From NCBI RefSeq assembly GCF_021603645.1, contig NZ_BQHJ01000015.1, forward strand, positions 62,001-126,000: a stretch of 64,000 bases of DNA, in the 5' to 3' direction. Numbering within the stretch: position 1 is the first letter of the stretch; each line of letters starts with the position of its first letter. Under the pieces are notes generated by a model. The model searched no databases. It had not been told where the DNA came from and saw only the letters and a program-made list of their open reading frames with translations. Below are positions 8,723 through 18,551 of the stretch, piece after piece. Made by a program: the position numbers and the translations under genes. Source of the stretch: Pseudomonas pseudonitroreducens. GTDB taxonomy: Bacteria > Pseudomonadota > Gammaproteobacteria > Pseudomonadales > Pseudomonadaceae.

Positions 8723-10309
8723 TCAGGCCGCGCCTGGCATGAGCTTCTGGCAGCTTTGCTTGCGGCTGGGATACTGCTGGCACTTGCGCAGCAGGACCGG
8801 CAACTGGCTGTCGGCCTTGAGCTGGCGGTTGGCCAACATCTTTTCGGTAATGAACAGTTCCTCCGAACCGAGGTTGCGCTCGGCCTTGTCGATCATGCTC
8901 AGCGCTGCCTGCGGGTCATTCCGTTTGAGGTGGTAGCTGATCATCAGGTCATAGATCGAGGGGCTGGCCAGTGCCCAGTCGTTGATCGATTCCAGGTCGG
9001 CCAGTGCGGCGCGGCCGTCGCCGCGGTCCAGATGCACGTTGAACGCCGCGCGGCGCACACCGGGCTGGTTGCCCACCGGCGAGGCCAGTGCGCGGGCGAT
9101 GAAGCCCTGCGCCTGGTCAGGCCTTTTCTGCTCCAGTGCCGCGGTCGCGGCGTAGGCGTCCTTGTAGCCCTGCAAGGCGGCGTGGACCGGCGCCGAGTCG
9201 CGCACCTTCGGCCAACTGCGTCGATCGACCCGCGCTCGGGCCTGCTGGCGGTACTCGCGCTGCAGGTACTTGCGCAGTTCCTCGTCACGGTCGGTGGGCG
9301 ACATGTGCGAACGGGTGAAATATTGCCCGGTGGCGGAGATGGCGGTGCCCAGGCCCTGGTTGAGGACGGTGTTGATCTCGCGACTGAAGCGATTCAGGTC
9401 GAATTGCTGCAGTGACTCCTGCATGGCGCCCTGGCGTGCCTTGAGGAAGCTGCCAAGCAGCGGTTCCTGCTTGCCCTGGAAGTCGCTCAGGCGTTGCAGG
9501 CTGACGCTGGCGGCGCGCGGTGCGTAACCGGCGCGAATCATCAGGTCGGTGCCCAGCAGGTCCGCCTGATCTTCCTGCGCACGGCCCCAGGCAGTACTCC
9601 AGACGTTATCCGAGAAGCTGTTGGCCAGCGCGGTATAGAGCACGGTATTGCCGATGGTCTTCTGGGTCCCCAGCGGGTCCTTGCTGATCAGCTTGAGCTT
9701 GCCGGTGCTGCGATCCACCCCGGTGTTGGAGGCCACCGCGGCGAGTACCACGGTGCCAGCCAGGGTGGTCATCATTTCCTTCTGTTCCTGGAAAGCTGCA
9801 AGCCGATCGTGGTGGCGCAACAGTACATGGCTCATCTCGTGGCCAAGCATGGCAGCGATCTCGTCCTCGCTCTGGACGTTGTCGAGCATGCCCAGCGGGA
9901 CGAAAACGTTGCCGAAGGGATCTGCCGAGGGGCCGAAGGCATAGCTGTCGACGATGCGCACCTGGAGTTTCGGCACTTCGCCGGGCCACCCCTTGGCCAG
10001 GCGGTCGACGATGCCCTGCAGGTAGGCCTGCAGTGGCGGAATCTGCACCAGGTTCTGCTGGCGAATCTCGCTGGCCGGCAGGTTGCGACCGTCGAAACTC
10101 AGGCGTTGCTGGCTGGCGTGCTGCAGGTCCAGGTGGTAGTAGTCGCGGACTTCTGCCTGGTCCAGATAGCGGCCCTGCACGCGCGACTGGGTGGAGGAAC
10201 CTACCAGGTTCTGCACCGCTTTGTTGGCCCCGTCGAGGGTCTGGCAGCCGGCTAGCAGAGCTAGCAGCGGCAGGGCCAGTAGCGGGCGCTTGATCCGTGC
10301 CGAGCTCAT
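8723..10309 (-). CDS. M48 family metalloprotease lipoprotein with C-terminal helical repeats
   Basis: 528 residues from ATG 10309, which overlaps the upstream stop (ATGA). The N terminus is a lipoprotein signal ending in LLALLAGC (lipobox). The zinc site is H157-E158-M-S-H161 (GHEMSHVLLRHH), and the third ligand probably lies in the EDQADLLG helix. The C-terminal ~200 residues look like TPR-type helical pairs, as in BepA/YfgC proteases that service the outer membrane. It is the last gene of a three-gene operon with a small exported protein and a CHASE2 protein. Confidence 0.88.
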   Translation of the reverse strand: MSSARIKRPLLALPLLALLAGCQTLDGANKAVQNLVGSSTQSRVQGRYLDQAEVRDYYHLDLQHASQQRLSFDGRNLPASEIRQQNLVQIPPLQAYLQGIVDRLAKGWPGEVPKLQVRIVDSYAFGPSADPFGNVFVPLGMLDNVQSEDEIAAMLGHEMSHVLLRHHDRLAAFQEQKEMMTTLAGTVVLAAVASNTGVDRSTGKLKLISKDPLGTQKTIGNTVLYTALANSFSDNVWSTAWGRAQEDQADLLGTDLMIRAGYAPRAASVSLQRLSDFQGKQEPLLGSFLKARQGAMQESLQQFDLNRFSREINTVLNQGLGTAISATGQYFTRSHMSPTDRDEELRKYLQREYRQQARARVDRRSWPKVRDSAPVHAALQGYKDAYAATAALEQKRPDQAQGFIARALASPVGNQPGVRRAAFNVHLDRGDGRAALADLESINDWALASPSIYDLMISYHLKRNDPQAALSMIDKAERNLGSEELFITEKMLANRQLKADSQLPVLLRKCQQYPSRKQSCQKLMPGAA

Positions 10310-10668
10310 TTGCTGCACCCGGCGCCAAAGCCGATGGTGGAGTTGTTCTGCTGGTCTTCGGCCTGGCTGCGAGTGAGCTTCTCGCAGGGCAATTCGACCA
10401 CGTGCAGCGGCGGGTCGACACGTACCGCCATGCTGTCCATCCAGACCTTCTGGCCACTCACTTCGACCTGCACCTGGTCGGTTTCCTGGTCGTATTGCAG
10501 CACTGGCAGCGCTTGCCGCGGCAAGTTGGCGACAGGCACTTCACGCTGGATTTTGCCCTGGTCGTCGAGAAGCTCCACCGTGTCTTCGAGGTACCCCACC
10601 ACCATGTTGGCAGCGAACAGGCTCTGGCTGAGCAGGGCGCAGCACAGGAAAAGGGATGTCTTGTACAT
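10306..10668 (-). CDS. Small exported protein of unknown function
   Basis: 120 residues with a clear signal peptide (MYKTSLFLCCALLSQSLFAA). The mature part is a short beta-rich domain (LEDTVELLDDQGKIQREV ... VSGQKVWMDSMAVRV) that could be SH3-like. AAAGGAGCCC precedes the ATG. Its stop overlaps the M48 protease start, so the two are probably translationally coupled. No family recognised. Confidence 0.75.
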   Translation of the reverse strand: MYKTSLFLCCALLSQSLFAANMVVGYLEDTVELLDDQGKIQREVPVANLPRQALPVLQYDQETDQVQVEVSGQKVWMDSMAVRVDPPLHVVELPCEKLTRSQAEDQQNNSTIGFGAGCSK

Positions 10669-12053
10669 CGTTGGGCTCCTTTGAGGCAGTTTTCGAACGC
10701 TTTACGAGGGCGGGGCTGGAGGAATTCGCGGATTCGCTCGGTGAACAGGGAAAGAGACAGCAGGAGGATGCCGAGCACGTTTACCGGGGTCATGTTCAGC
10801 CAGTACAGCGCGTAGCTCACCAGGATCAGCAGTGCAGTCGTGAGGGCCAGCCCGAGGAACGGAGAGCGCAGCCAGCGTTGGCGCGGCCAACTGTCAGCCG
10901 GTCGTTCCTGTATGGCATTGAGTGCGGCGATTACGCCGAGCATGAGTAGCTGCAACAGGTCTACCCAGTTCAGTGAGCCGGGGAGGAGGGGCAGTACTGG
11001 CGGGTCGCGATAATAGTGCTGGCCCTGGACGATCAGGTTGTCCAGCGCCATAGCGTGCAGGTATACGCCAGGAAGCTTGCCATGTAGCGGCGAGAGGGTT
11101 AGGTCGCCGGTACCGGCGATGCTGGCGCCAACCAGCACCAGCTTGCCGCGCAGCAGCCTGCCGAGTAATTCGCGGTCCTTTTCGGAGGTGGCCTCAAGGT
11201 CGCTGGCAGAGAGGGTCAGGCTGTAAGGGCAGGTGGCCTGGGCCGAATTGCCGAGCTTCCAGAACATGGCCTGGAGCATCTGCCAGAGCACTCCGGGGGC
11301 GCTGCAATCCTCGATGCGTGAGATCAACTGCTGTCGCGGCGAAAGCTTCAGTCCCCATTGCACAGTCATCGCCGGCTGCTGCGCGGCGGCTTCGGCGTCG
11401 ACCGGTAGCCCCGGGCAGTAATGGCGCCGGCAGTATTCGCGGTAGAGCCCCAGGGCCGGGCTCTCGAGCGCGCCCAGGGGAGTTTGCACCGATAGTGGAT
11501 ACTGGTCGCCGAAGCCATTCCAGGACACTAGTGCCGGCCGGCTGACGCTAGCGAATCGCGGCAGTACATTGACCGCTCCAGGCGTATCCAGCGCTGACCC
11601 GCTGTTGGCCAGGAGCAGGGTGATCCCCTTGCGCTGGTAGCGATCGAATACATTGGCCAGCAACTGACTCTCCATCTGCGCAGGCTGGCCAGAGACTGCG
11701 CGGGAGTGGTCGTGGCTGTACAAAAGGTCGACGAATACTGCGCCGGGCTGGTAGGCGAACAGGCGCTTGAACAGCTTGCCCTGCTCGCTGTAGGGCAACG
11801 GTCAGTAGGTCTGGTGGCGTTGCAGGTAGGCGTCGTCGAGGAGGATCACCACGACTTGGTCCTGCCCCTTGTCCGGGTAGTCCTGAGCGAGCAGTCGATT
11901 CAGCCAGCGGGCCGAGGCCGCGCTCGATGAGCTGGCCAGGCCGAACGGGTCGAGCAGGGCAATGAAGGCGACGGAAAGACCGAAGAGGATCGTGCGGGCG
12001 TTACGCGAGACGGTAGATTTGAGCGACTGCAGCAACCTGGCTTCCCTGCACAT
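10458..12053 (-). pseudogene. CHASE2 domain membrane protein interrupted by in-frame TGA
   Basis: The reading frame from ATG 12053 gives 83 residues with a membrane segment (ILFGLSVAFIALLDPFG) and VVVILLDDAYLQRH, then meets TGA at 11802-11804. The same frame resumes at once with PLPYSEQGKLFKRLF and runs through a typical CHASE2 domain (AVFVDLLY, LLRGKLVLVGAS, LPGVYLHAMALDNLI) and two or three C-terminal membrane spans. Related proteins usually read W-P-L-P-Y at this point, so TGG to TGA is the simplest change. The frame also runs on 211 bp into the next gene, which hints that its 3' end is altered too. Alternatives are sequencing error or reinitiation at TTG 11798. Confidence 0.8.
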
Positions 12054-12189
12054 GACGGCTAACTGGCGTCATTTTGCCATCATTGCTGCGTGATGTGAAA
12101 GTGCCATCTTATTCGCCCGATCGACTGGCCAAACATCTGCATCGATAGAGCAGCGTCGCTTCTGACGGATCGGCCGGTTACTGTCGCTT

Positions 12190-12879
12190 TCAGTGCAGCG
12201 TCGGGAAGCGCGCCTTGACCAGTTCCTCGGCCTGCCAGGTCATCTGGTCGAGCAGGCGGTCGCGTTTCTTCTCGGCCTCGCGCAGTGCCTTGCTGCCATT
12301 CTGCTTGACCAGGTAGGCGTGGATCTGCCGCACCTCCTTGGATTGGTAGATCGGCGCCAGGTCCTGCACCGCGACCATGCCGTCGGAGCGCTGCTCGCGG
12401 GTATTCAGCAGCACGTGCGGCCCCTGCGCCGCCAGGACGCGGAAGCCCATCGCCTCGAAGACCGGGACCTTGCCCGAGGCGCAGGCCAGTTCCGCATGGG
12501 GCCGCTCGCCGATCATCTTCTGCAGCATGGCGCGGGCGATGCCGCGCCGGCGGTGGCTGGCCTGGACAGCGAGATAGGCGAGGGTGCAGGCCTCGGCATC
12601 ATCCTGGCTCGGCAGGTACAGGGCGAAGCCCAGCACGCGCGACGGGTCTTCGTCATCCAGGGCGAGAATCAGGCGCGCGGAGCTGTCCGAGGCGGCGTCC
12701 ATGGCCTGCAGGTACAGGTGCACCTCGTAGCCGATCACGTACTGGTACAGCTGGAACAGCGGATTGCTCGGCGTCAGCGGCACCGGGCTGATGTCGCTGA
12801 AGTAGTCCACCACCATCTGCAGTACCTGACTCTTCAGGGATTCGGGGGGAGAGGTGTCGAGGCGTGCAAGGGTGAACAT
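12190..12879 (-). CDS. GNAT family N-acetyltransferase
   Basis: 229 residues from ATG 12879. Central GNAT motif A is clear (LAYLAVQASHRRRGIARAML, the Q/RxxGxG/A acetyl-CoA loop at ~118-137), preceded by the strand RVLGFALYLP. The C-terminal ~60 residues (YQSKEVRQIHAYLVKQNGS ... AEELVKARF) form a charged helical extension outside the core. Substrate unknown. A longer upstream frame exists but has no coding character. Confidence 0.85.
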   Translation of the reverse strand: MFTLARLDTSPPESLKSQVLQMVVDYFSDISPVPLTPSNPLFQLYQYVIGYEVHLYLQAMDAASDSSARLILALDDEDPSRVLGFALYLPSQDDAEACTLAYLAVQASHRRRGIARAMLQKMIGERPHAELACASGKVPVFEAMGFRVLAAQGPHVLLNTREQRSDGMVAVQDLAPIYQSKEVRQIHAYLVKQNGSKALREAEKKRDRLLDQMTWQAEELVKARFPTLH

Positions 12880-13081
12880 CTGAAGCTGGCTCCGGGATTG
12901 CCCGATCCGGGGGAATCGGCGATGGCGGCATTGTAGCGCCCGTGTGCGTCGAGCGTTCTCTTCGTGCACGAGCGCTGTCAGGCGGGCAGTCTGCAGGAAG
13001 CACGGAGCGAGGGAGCAGCGTGCGAAACCGGTGATAGACTCGGATTTTTCGCCCGGCCTGACCTGCCCAGGAGTATTTCCC

Positions 13082-13699
13082 ATGTTCGGTGTGACCGATT
13101 ACGGCGCCTTCCTGATTGCCTTCGTGGTGCTCCTGGCCATCCCCGGCCCGGGCAACTTCGCGTTGATCACCGCGACCGGCAAGGGCGGCGTGCGGGCGGG
13201 GCTGGCGGCCACCTGCGGGGTGATCCTGGGCGACCAGGTGCTGCTGTGGATGGCGGTGGCGGGCGTGGCGACGCTGCTGGCCACCTACCCGGCGGCCTTC
13301 CATGCAGTGCAGTGGCTGGGTGCGGCCTACCTGGCCTGGCTGGGCCTGCGCATGCTGATGAGCAAGCCGGGCGATGCACCGCGGCAGAGCCGCATGGACA
13401 ACGGCCACTATCTGCGCCAGACCATGCTGATCACCCTGCTCAACCCCAAGGCCATCGTGTTCTACATGGCCTTTCTGCCGCTGTTCGTCGACCCGGTGAA
13501 GCACCAGGGGCTGGTGACCTTCGCCTTCATGGCGGCGACCGTGGCCGTGGTGACCTTCCTCTACGGGCTGATAGCCGTGCTGCTGACCCACCGGCTGGCC
13601 GAGCGCATGCGCGCCAATCCGCGCGTGGCCAACCTGCTGGAACGCCTGGCCGGGGCCTGCCTGCTCGGTTTCGGCATCAAGCTGGCGGCGATGCGCTAG
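13082..13699 (+). CDS. LysE family translocator (amino acid exporter type)
   Basis: 205 residues from ATG 13082, with AGGAGT at 13070-13075. The N-terminal LysE/RhtB signature (LLAIPGPGNFALIT) and five or six hydrophobic spans are visible, with TLLNPKAIVFYMAFLPLF in the middle. These proteins export amino acids or small metabolites across the inner membrane. It is divergent from the GNAT gene and followed by a good terminator. Confidence 0.9.
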   Translation: MFGVTDYGAFLIAFVVLLAIPGPGNFALITATGKGGVRAGLAATCGVILGDQVLLWMAVAGVATLLATYPAAFHAVQWLGAAYLAWLGLRMLMSKPGDAPRQSRMDNGHYLRQTMLITLLNPKAIVFYMAFLPLFVDPVKHQGLVTFAFMAATVAVVTFLYGLIAVLLTHRLAERMRANPRVANLLERLAGACLLGFGIKLAAMR

Positions 13700-13726
13700 G
13701 GCCGCGACACGCTAATCGGTTTTTCC

Positions 13727-13755
13727 AGGGGCCGGCTCGAAAGACCGGCCCTTTG
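13727..13755 (+). terminator. Rho-independent terminator after lysE-type gene
   Basis: GGGCCGG ... CCGGCCC stem (13729-13735 and 13745-13751) followed by TTTGTC. Confidence 0.7.
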
Positions 13756-13831
13756 TCATGTGCAGCGTGTGTTGTCAGCGCGACAGGCGACCTGCTTTGA
13801 TAACCCCACCACCCAACCTCGATGGCGGCGA

Positions 13832-14785
13832 ATGGAAACCATGCTCGACGAATCCCCGGAACCTCAGTCGGTCGACAGTCCGATCACCCGCAGCGCGATC
13901 TTCCTGGTCGCCACCCTGACGCCGGGCAAGGACTGGAGCCCGCTACGCTCGCTGTGCGAAGACGTGTCGGCGCTGGTGCGTTCGGTCGGCAAGCGCGTGC
14001 CGACGGGCAACCTGTCGTGCGTGGTGGGCTTCGGTGCGGCGGCCTGGGACGCCTTGTTCGGGGCTCCGCGCCCGGCTTCGCTGCACGCCTTCCGCGAGAT
14101 CGGCAGCGGCGCGCGTGTCGCCGTATCCACGCCGGGCGACCTGCTGCTGCACATCCGCGCCGAGCAGATGGACCTGTGCTTCGAGCTGGCCACGCAACTG
14201 CTCGCGCGGCTCGGCGAGGCGGTCACGGTGGTCGATGAAGTCCAGGGTTTCCGCTACTTCGACATGCGCAGCATCATCGGCTTCGTCGACGGCACCGAGA
14301 ACCCGCAAGGGCGTGAAGTCCCGCACTTCACCCTGATCGGCGACGAGGATGCCGGCTTCGCTGGCGGCAGCTACGTGCTGGTGCAGAAGTACCTGCACGA
14401 CATGACCGGCTGGAACCAGCTTTCCACCGAAGCCCAGGAGCGCATCATCGGCCGCACCAAGCTGGCCGATATCGAACTGGGCGACGACGTGAAGCCGAGC
14501 TGCTCGCACAGTTCGCTGACCACCCTGGAGAAGGACGGCCAGGAGGTGAAGATCCTCCGTGACAACATGCCGTTCGGCCGCCCCGGGGCCGGGGAGTTCG
14601 GCACCCACTTCATCGGCTACGCGCGCTCGCCGGCGCCGCTGGAGGAAATGCTGCAGAACATGTTCGTCGGCCGCCCGGCCGGCAACTATGACCGCCTGCT
14701 GGATTACAGCAAGGCGGTGACGGGCAGCCTGTTCTTCGTGCCGTCGGCCGACCTGCTCGAAGCGCTGGCCGACAAGCAGCCCTGA
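13832..14785 (+). CDS. Dyp-type (dye-decolourising) haem peroxidase
   Basis: About 317 residues from ATG 13832 (ATG 13841 is an alternative). Contains the family signature GFVDGTENP near residue 155, whose aspartate acts in peroxide activation, and the FIGYARSP and LLDYSKAVTGSLFFVPS blocks of YfeX-like DyPs. No signal peptide, so it is cytoplasmic or targeted to an encapsulin. No encapsulin gene is adjacent in this window. Confidence 0.9.
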   Translation: METMLDESPEPQSVDSPITRSAIFLVATLTPGKDWSPLRSLCEDVSALVRSVGKRVPTGNLSCVVGFGAAAWDALFGAPRPASLHAFREIGSGARVAVSTPGDLLLHIRAEQMDLCFELATQLLARLGEAVTVVDEVQGFRYFDMRSIIGFVDGTENPQGREVPHFTLIGDEDAGFAGGSYVLVQKYLHDMTGWNQLSTEAQERIIGRTKLADIELGDDVKPSCSHSSLTTLEKDGQEVKILRDNMPFGRPGAGEFGTHFIGYARSPAPLEEMLQNMFVGRPAGNYDRLLDYSKAVTGSLFFVPSADLLEALADKQP

Positions 14786-14807
14786 GCGCCCCAGCGCCCC
14801 TGAGCGC

Positions 14808-15713
14808 TCAAGCGCCGACCTTCGCCGGGAAACACTGCACCAGCCAGTCGATGAACACCCGCAGACGGTGCGTGACGTAGCGGTTCTGCGGGTAGACGAC
14901 GTGGAACGGGTAGGGGGCCGGGCGCCAGTCGGCGAGGATTTCCACCAGCGTGCCGTCGCGCAGGGCGCCGGCGGCGGCGTAGGAAAAAGTCTGGATGATG
15001 CCGAGGCCGGCGACGCAGGCCGCCAGGTGTGCATTGCTTTCGTTGACGCCGATGCGGTGCTCGATCTTCAGCTCGCTGCGTTCGCCGTTGCGCTCGAAGC
15101 GGAACGGTACCGCGCGGCCATTCTGTGGTGACAGGTAACTGACCAGCCGATGGCCGTTGCGCAGCTCCTCCGGGTACGCAGGGATGCCGTTCTGGCGCAG
15201 GTACTCGGGAGTTGCGCAGGTGACCATGCTGGCCTGGCCGATGCCGCGTGCCACCAGTGACGAGGCGTCCAGCGCGCCGCCGCGAATCACGCAATCGACG
15301 TTGTCGCCGATCAGGTCTACCGAGCGGTCGGACACGCCCAGGTCGATGCGGATGTCCGGGTAGCGCGCGAGGAAGTCCGGCAGCAGGGGCAGCAGCACGT
15401 CGCGCGCCGTCGAGCCGCCGACGTCGATGCGCAGGTGCCCGCGCGGCTTGCTGCGGGCGATGTTGAAGGACGAATCGATGTCTTCCAGGTCGCACAGCAC
15501 GCGGCTGGCCTTGGCGTAATAGTCCTGGCCTTCGGGTGTCACCGTGACGCGCCGCGTGGTGCGCTGCAGCAGGCGCACCCCCAGGTGCGCCTCCAGTTCC
15601 TGCACGAGTTTGCTCAGGGTGGCGTTGGGCATGTCCAGCGAGTCGGCGGCGCGGGTGAAATTGCCGGCCTCGACCACGCGGGCGAAGGCGCGGATGGCCT
15701 GGAGCTGATCCAT
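14808..15713 (-). CDS. LysR family transcriptional regulator
   Basis: 301 residues. The N-terminal winged HTH (MDQLQAIRAFARVVEAGNFT ... LSKLVQELEAHLGVRLLQR) and the C-terminal co-inducer domain (GHLRIDVGGSTARDVLLP) are standard. It is divergent from a short-chain dehydrogenase gene with 175 bp between, the usual layout for a LysR activator and its target. A perfect inverted repeat at 15742-15759 is a candidate operator. Confidence 0.92.
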   Translation of the reverse strand: MDQLQAIRAFARVVEAGNFTRAADSLDMPNATLSKLVQELEAHLGVRLLQRTTRRVTVTPEGQDYYAKASRVLCDLEDIDSSFNIARSKPRGHLRIDVGGSTARDVLLPLLPDFLARYPDIRIDLGVSDRSVDLIGDNVDCVIRGGALDASSLVARGIGQASMVTCATPEYLRQNGIPAYPEELRNGHRLVSYLSPQNGRAVPFRFERNGERSELKIEHRIGVNESNAHLAACVAGLGIIQTFSYAAAGALRDGTLVEILADWRPAPYPFHVVYPQNRYVTHRLRVFIDWLVQCFPAKVGA

Positions 15714-15741
15714 GGGAGTTCCTCTGGAGGGATCAGGTGAT

Positions 15742-15759
15742 TATCCATGGGTGTGGATA
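15742..15759. promoter_or_regulatory. Candidate LysR operator
   Basis: TATCCA-N6-TGGATA, a perfect 6-bp inverted repeat that fits the T-N11-A LysR-site format. It lies 29 bp upstream of the LysR start and 130 bp upstream of the divergent SDR. Confidence 0.45.
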
Positions 15760-15888
15760 GTCATTCCATTGTAGGCGCTTTTTCGCTTAATCGACGGGCC
15801 CTAGAGTAGCGCCATGCCTCACCGCAAAGCCGCGCCAGACGCCGGCCAGGAGGCAGAACCCGACATCCTGAAAACCCTGGAGCTCATC

Positions 15889-16638
15889 ATGAACAAGTCC
15901 CTCACTGGTAAAGTTGCACTGGTCACCGGCGGTAGCACCGGCATCGGCCTCGGCGCCGCACAGGAACTCGCCGCGCAAGGCGCCCGGGTGTTCATCACCG
16001 GCCGCCGCCAGGCCGAACTGGAGGCCGCCGTCGAAGCCATCGGGCCGGCCGCCACGGCCATCCGCGCCGACGCCTCGGTGCTTGCCGATCTCGATGCGGT
16101 GTACGCGCAGATCGCGAAATCCGCCGGCCGCCTGGACATCCTCTTCGCCAACGCCGGCGGCGGCGACATGCTGCCGCTGGGGGCGATCACCGAGGAGCAT
16201 TTCGATCGTATCTTCGGTACCAACGTGCGCGGCGTGCTGTTCACCGTGCAGAAGGCACTGCCACTGCTGAGCGATGGCGCGTCGGTGATCCTCACCGCGT
16301 CCACCACCTCGATCCAGGGCACCGCCAACTTCAGCGTCTACAGCGCGAGCAAGGCCGCCGTGCGCAACTTCGCCCGCTCCTGGGCGCTGGACCTGAAGGA
16401 GCGTGGCATTCGCGTCAACGTCGTCAGCCCCGGGCCGGTGCGCACTCCCGGCCTCGGCGACCTGGTGCCCGAGGAGGCACGCCAGGGCCTGTTCGATGCG
16501 CTGGCCAGCCAGGTGCCGCTGGGCCGTCTGGGCGAGCCGCGGGAAGTCGGCAAGGCGGTGGCTTTCCTGGCCTCCGAGTCGGCCAGCTTCATCAACGGCA
16601 TCGAGTTGTTCGTCGATGGCGGCATGGCGCAGGTCTGA
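15889..16638 (+). CDS. Short-chain dehydrogenase/reductase (SDR)
   Basis: 249 residues from ATG 15889, with GGAG at 15879-15882. Classical SDR: cofactor motif [10 protein letters not shown] at ~11-20, NAG at ~87 (FANAGGG), and active-site YSASK at ~152-156. It probably reduces or oxidises an alcohol/ketone using NAD(P). Probably controlled by the divergent LysR regulator. Substrate unknown. Confidence 0.92.
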   Translation: MNKSLTGKVALVTGGSTGIGLGAAQELAAQGARVFITGRRQAELEAAVEAIGPAATAIRADASVLADLDAVYAQIAKSAGRLDILFANAGGGDMLPLGAITEEHFDRIFGTNVRGVLFTVQKALPLLSDGASVILTASTTSIQGTANFSVYSASKAAVRNFARSWALDLKERGIRVNVVSPGPVRTPGLGDLVPEEARQGLFDALASQVPLGRLGEPREVGKAVAFLASESASFINGIELFVDGGMAQV

Positions 16639-16756
16639 CAGTGCAGCGGGTCGGGCAAGGCTCAAGTCCTGCGCCGGCCCGCCTGGCCCTGGCCTGTTTG
16701 TCCGTTCGCCCATTACATTGGCGTGAAGCAAGTCTTCCAGACAGGAGCCGCCAGCC

Positions 16757-17515
16757 ATGAATGATTCGTCTACCGACCTGCGCAACTGGTTCGACCAGGG
16801 CGGGCAAGCCTACGCGCGTTTCCGTCCCGAGTACCCGGCGGAGCTGGCCGCCTACCTGGCCTCGGTGACGCCCGAGCGGGCGCTCGCGGTGGATGTCGGT
16901 TGCGGCAGCGGCCAGTTGACCCGGCAACTGGCCGAGCATTTCCAGACGGTGATCGGCTTCGATCCCAGCGCGGACCAGATCGCCCACGCGGCGGCGCAGC
17001 AGAACGTCAGCTATGTCTGCGCGCCAGCGGAACACCTCCCGCTGCCCGAGCGCAGCACCAGCCTGATCACCGCCGCCCAGGCCGCGCACTGGTTCGATCT
17101 GCCGAGGTTCTATGCCGAGGTGCGGCGGGTTGCCCAGCCCGAGGCGATCCTGGCGCTGATCAGCTACGGCGTGCTGCGCCTGGCTGGCGCGCTGGGCGAG
17201 CGCTTCGAGCAGTTCTACTGGAAAGAGATCGGCCCCTACTGGCCCGCCGAACGCAAGCTGGTGGACAGCGGCTACGCCACCCTCGACTTTCCCTTCGGCG
17301 AGTTTGCCGGGCCGGAGATTGCCATCCGCCTGGAGTGGAATCTCGCGGAGTTCCTCGGTTACGTCTCCACCTGGTCGGCGCTGCGCAGCGCGCGCGAGGC
17401 CGGGCGCGAGGACCTGTTGCAGCGCTTCGCCGCCGACATGGCCGAGCGCTGGGGCGACCCTGCGACACGCCACGCGCTGAGCTGGCCGATCAACATGAGG
17501 ATCGGTCGCCTGTGA
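16757..17515 (+). CDS. SAM-dependent methyltransferase (class I)
   Basis: 252 residues. Motif I DVGCGSGQLT at ~48-57, motif II-like FDPSADQI and the post-motif AAQAAHWFDLPRFYAEVRRV place it in the methyltransferase-11 group, close to trans-aconitate or UbiE-like enzymes. Acceptor unknown. AGGAGCC precedes the ATG. Stands alone, convergent with the EamA transporter gene. Confidence 0.88.
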   Translation: MNDSSTDLRNWFDQGGQAYARFRPEYPAELAAYLASVTPERALAVDVGCGSGQLTRQLAEHFQTVIGFDPSADQIAHAAAQQNVSYVCAPAEHLPLPERSTSLITAAQAAHWFDLPRFYAEVRRVAQPEAILALISYGVLRLAGALGERFEQFYWKEIGPYWPAERKLVDSGYATLDFPFGEFAGPEIAIRLEWNLAEFLGYVSTWSALRSAREAGREDLLQRFAADMAERWGDPATRHALSWPINMRIGRL

Positions 17516-17543
17516 AGCCGGCGGCAATGGCAGGCTGAGCTGT

Positions 17544-18518
17544 TCAGCCGGTACCCCGGCAACTCTCGGCCTGCTGCTTCGGCACCGCCTGAGCGGCCGC
17601 TGCCTTGGCTCCCGACAACCGCGAAACGCCGAACAGCACCAGTGCCAATCCGGCAATCTGGTAGAGCGTAATCGCCTCGCCGAGCAGCGCCCAGGAGGCG
17701 AAGACGGTCAGCACCGGGCCCAGGTTGCCGAACGCCGCCGCATGGGTGGCGCCCATGCGCTGGATAGCCAGTGCCATCCAGTAGATCGGCAGCACGGTGG
17801 AGATCAGCGCCATCAGCGAGCCGTGGATCCATACCGCACCGGGCAGCGTTACCAGTTGCTCGGCGTTGCCGCTCACGGCGTAGTGCATCAGCACCATCAC
17901 CGACGATGCGCCACCGGCCAGCCCGGCCAGGCGCATCGAGCCGACGCGGCGCACCACGGCGGCGGTGCCCATGTAGTACAGGGCATAGGTCACGGCGCTG
18001 GCGAACACCCAGAGAGCGCCGAGCAGGATCTGCCCGTCGCTGCCCTCCACACGCAGGTCATGCACCAGGGCGATGCCCAGGCCGAGGTAGCACAGGCCCA
18101 TTGCCGCGAGGGTGCGGGAGCCGGGGCGCTCGCGGGTCACGACCATCTGCAGGAGCAGCACCAGGGTCGGGTAGGTGAACAGGATCAAACGCTCCAGCCC
18201 GGCGCTGATGTACTGCAGGCCGTAGAAGTCGAACAGGCTGGAGAGGTAGTAGCCGAACAGCCCGAGGAGCAGGATGCGCACGCCATCGGCCAGCGTCAGG
18301 CGAGCCTGTTCGGGGCTGCGGCTCAGCCAGATCAGCCAGAGGAACAGCGGCAGCGCCAGGCCCATGCGGATGGCCAGCACCGTCAGCGCATCCACCGGCG
18401 CGGCAGCGTAGGACAGCTTCACGAAGACCGCCTTGAGGCTGAAGCCAGTGGCGGAAAGTACGGCGAAGAGTACGCCGCTGCGCAGGCTGCGCTGGTAGAG
18501 GGAGGTCAGGCTGGTCAT
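17544..18518 (-). CDS. DMT family transporter (EamA domain)
   Basis: 324 residues with about ten hydrophobic helices in two EamA repeats (SATGFSLKAVFVKLSYAAA ... LLLGLFGYYLSS; second repeat from GALWVFASAVTYALYYMG). Inner-membrane exporter of metabolites or drugs by family analogy. It is divergent from a LysR regulator with a perfect 7-bp inverted repeat in the shared promoter region, so it is probably that regulator's target. Confidence 0.9.
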   Translation of the reverse strand: MTSLTSLYQRSLRSGVLFAVLSATGFSLKAVFVKLSYAAAPVDALTVLAIRMGLALPLFLWLIWLSRSPEQARLTLADGVRILLLGLFGYYLSSLFDFYGLQYISAGLERLILFTYPTLVLLLQMVVTRERPGSRTLAAMGLCYLGLGIALVHDLRVEGSDGQILLGALWVFASAVTYALYYMGTAAVVRRVGSMRLAGLAGGASSVMVLMHYAVSGNAEQLVTLPGAVWIHGSLMALISTVLPIYWMALAIQRMGATHAAAFGNLGPVLTVFASWALLGEAITLYQIAGLALVLFGVSRLSGAKAAAAQAVPKQQAESCRGTG

Positions 18519-18551
18519 CGCGGCACGGCTGCAAGGCAGGGGAAAGGCTTT

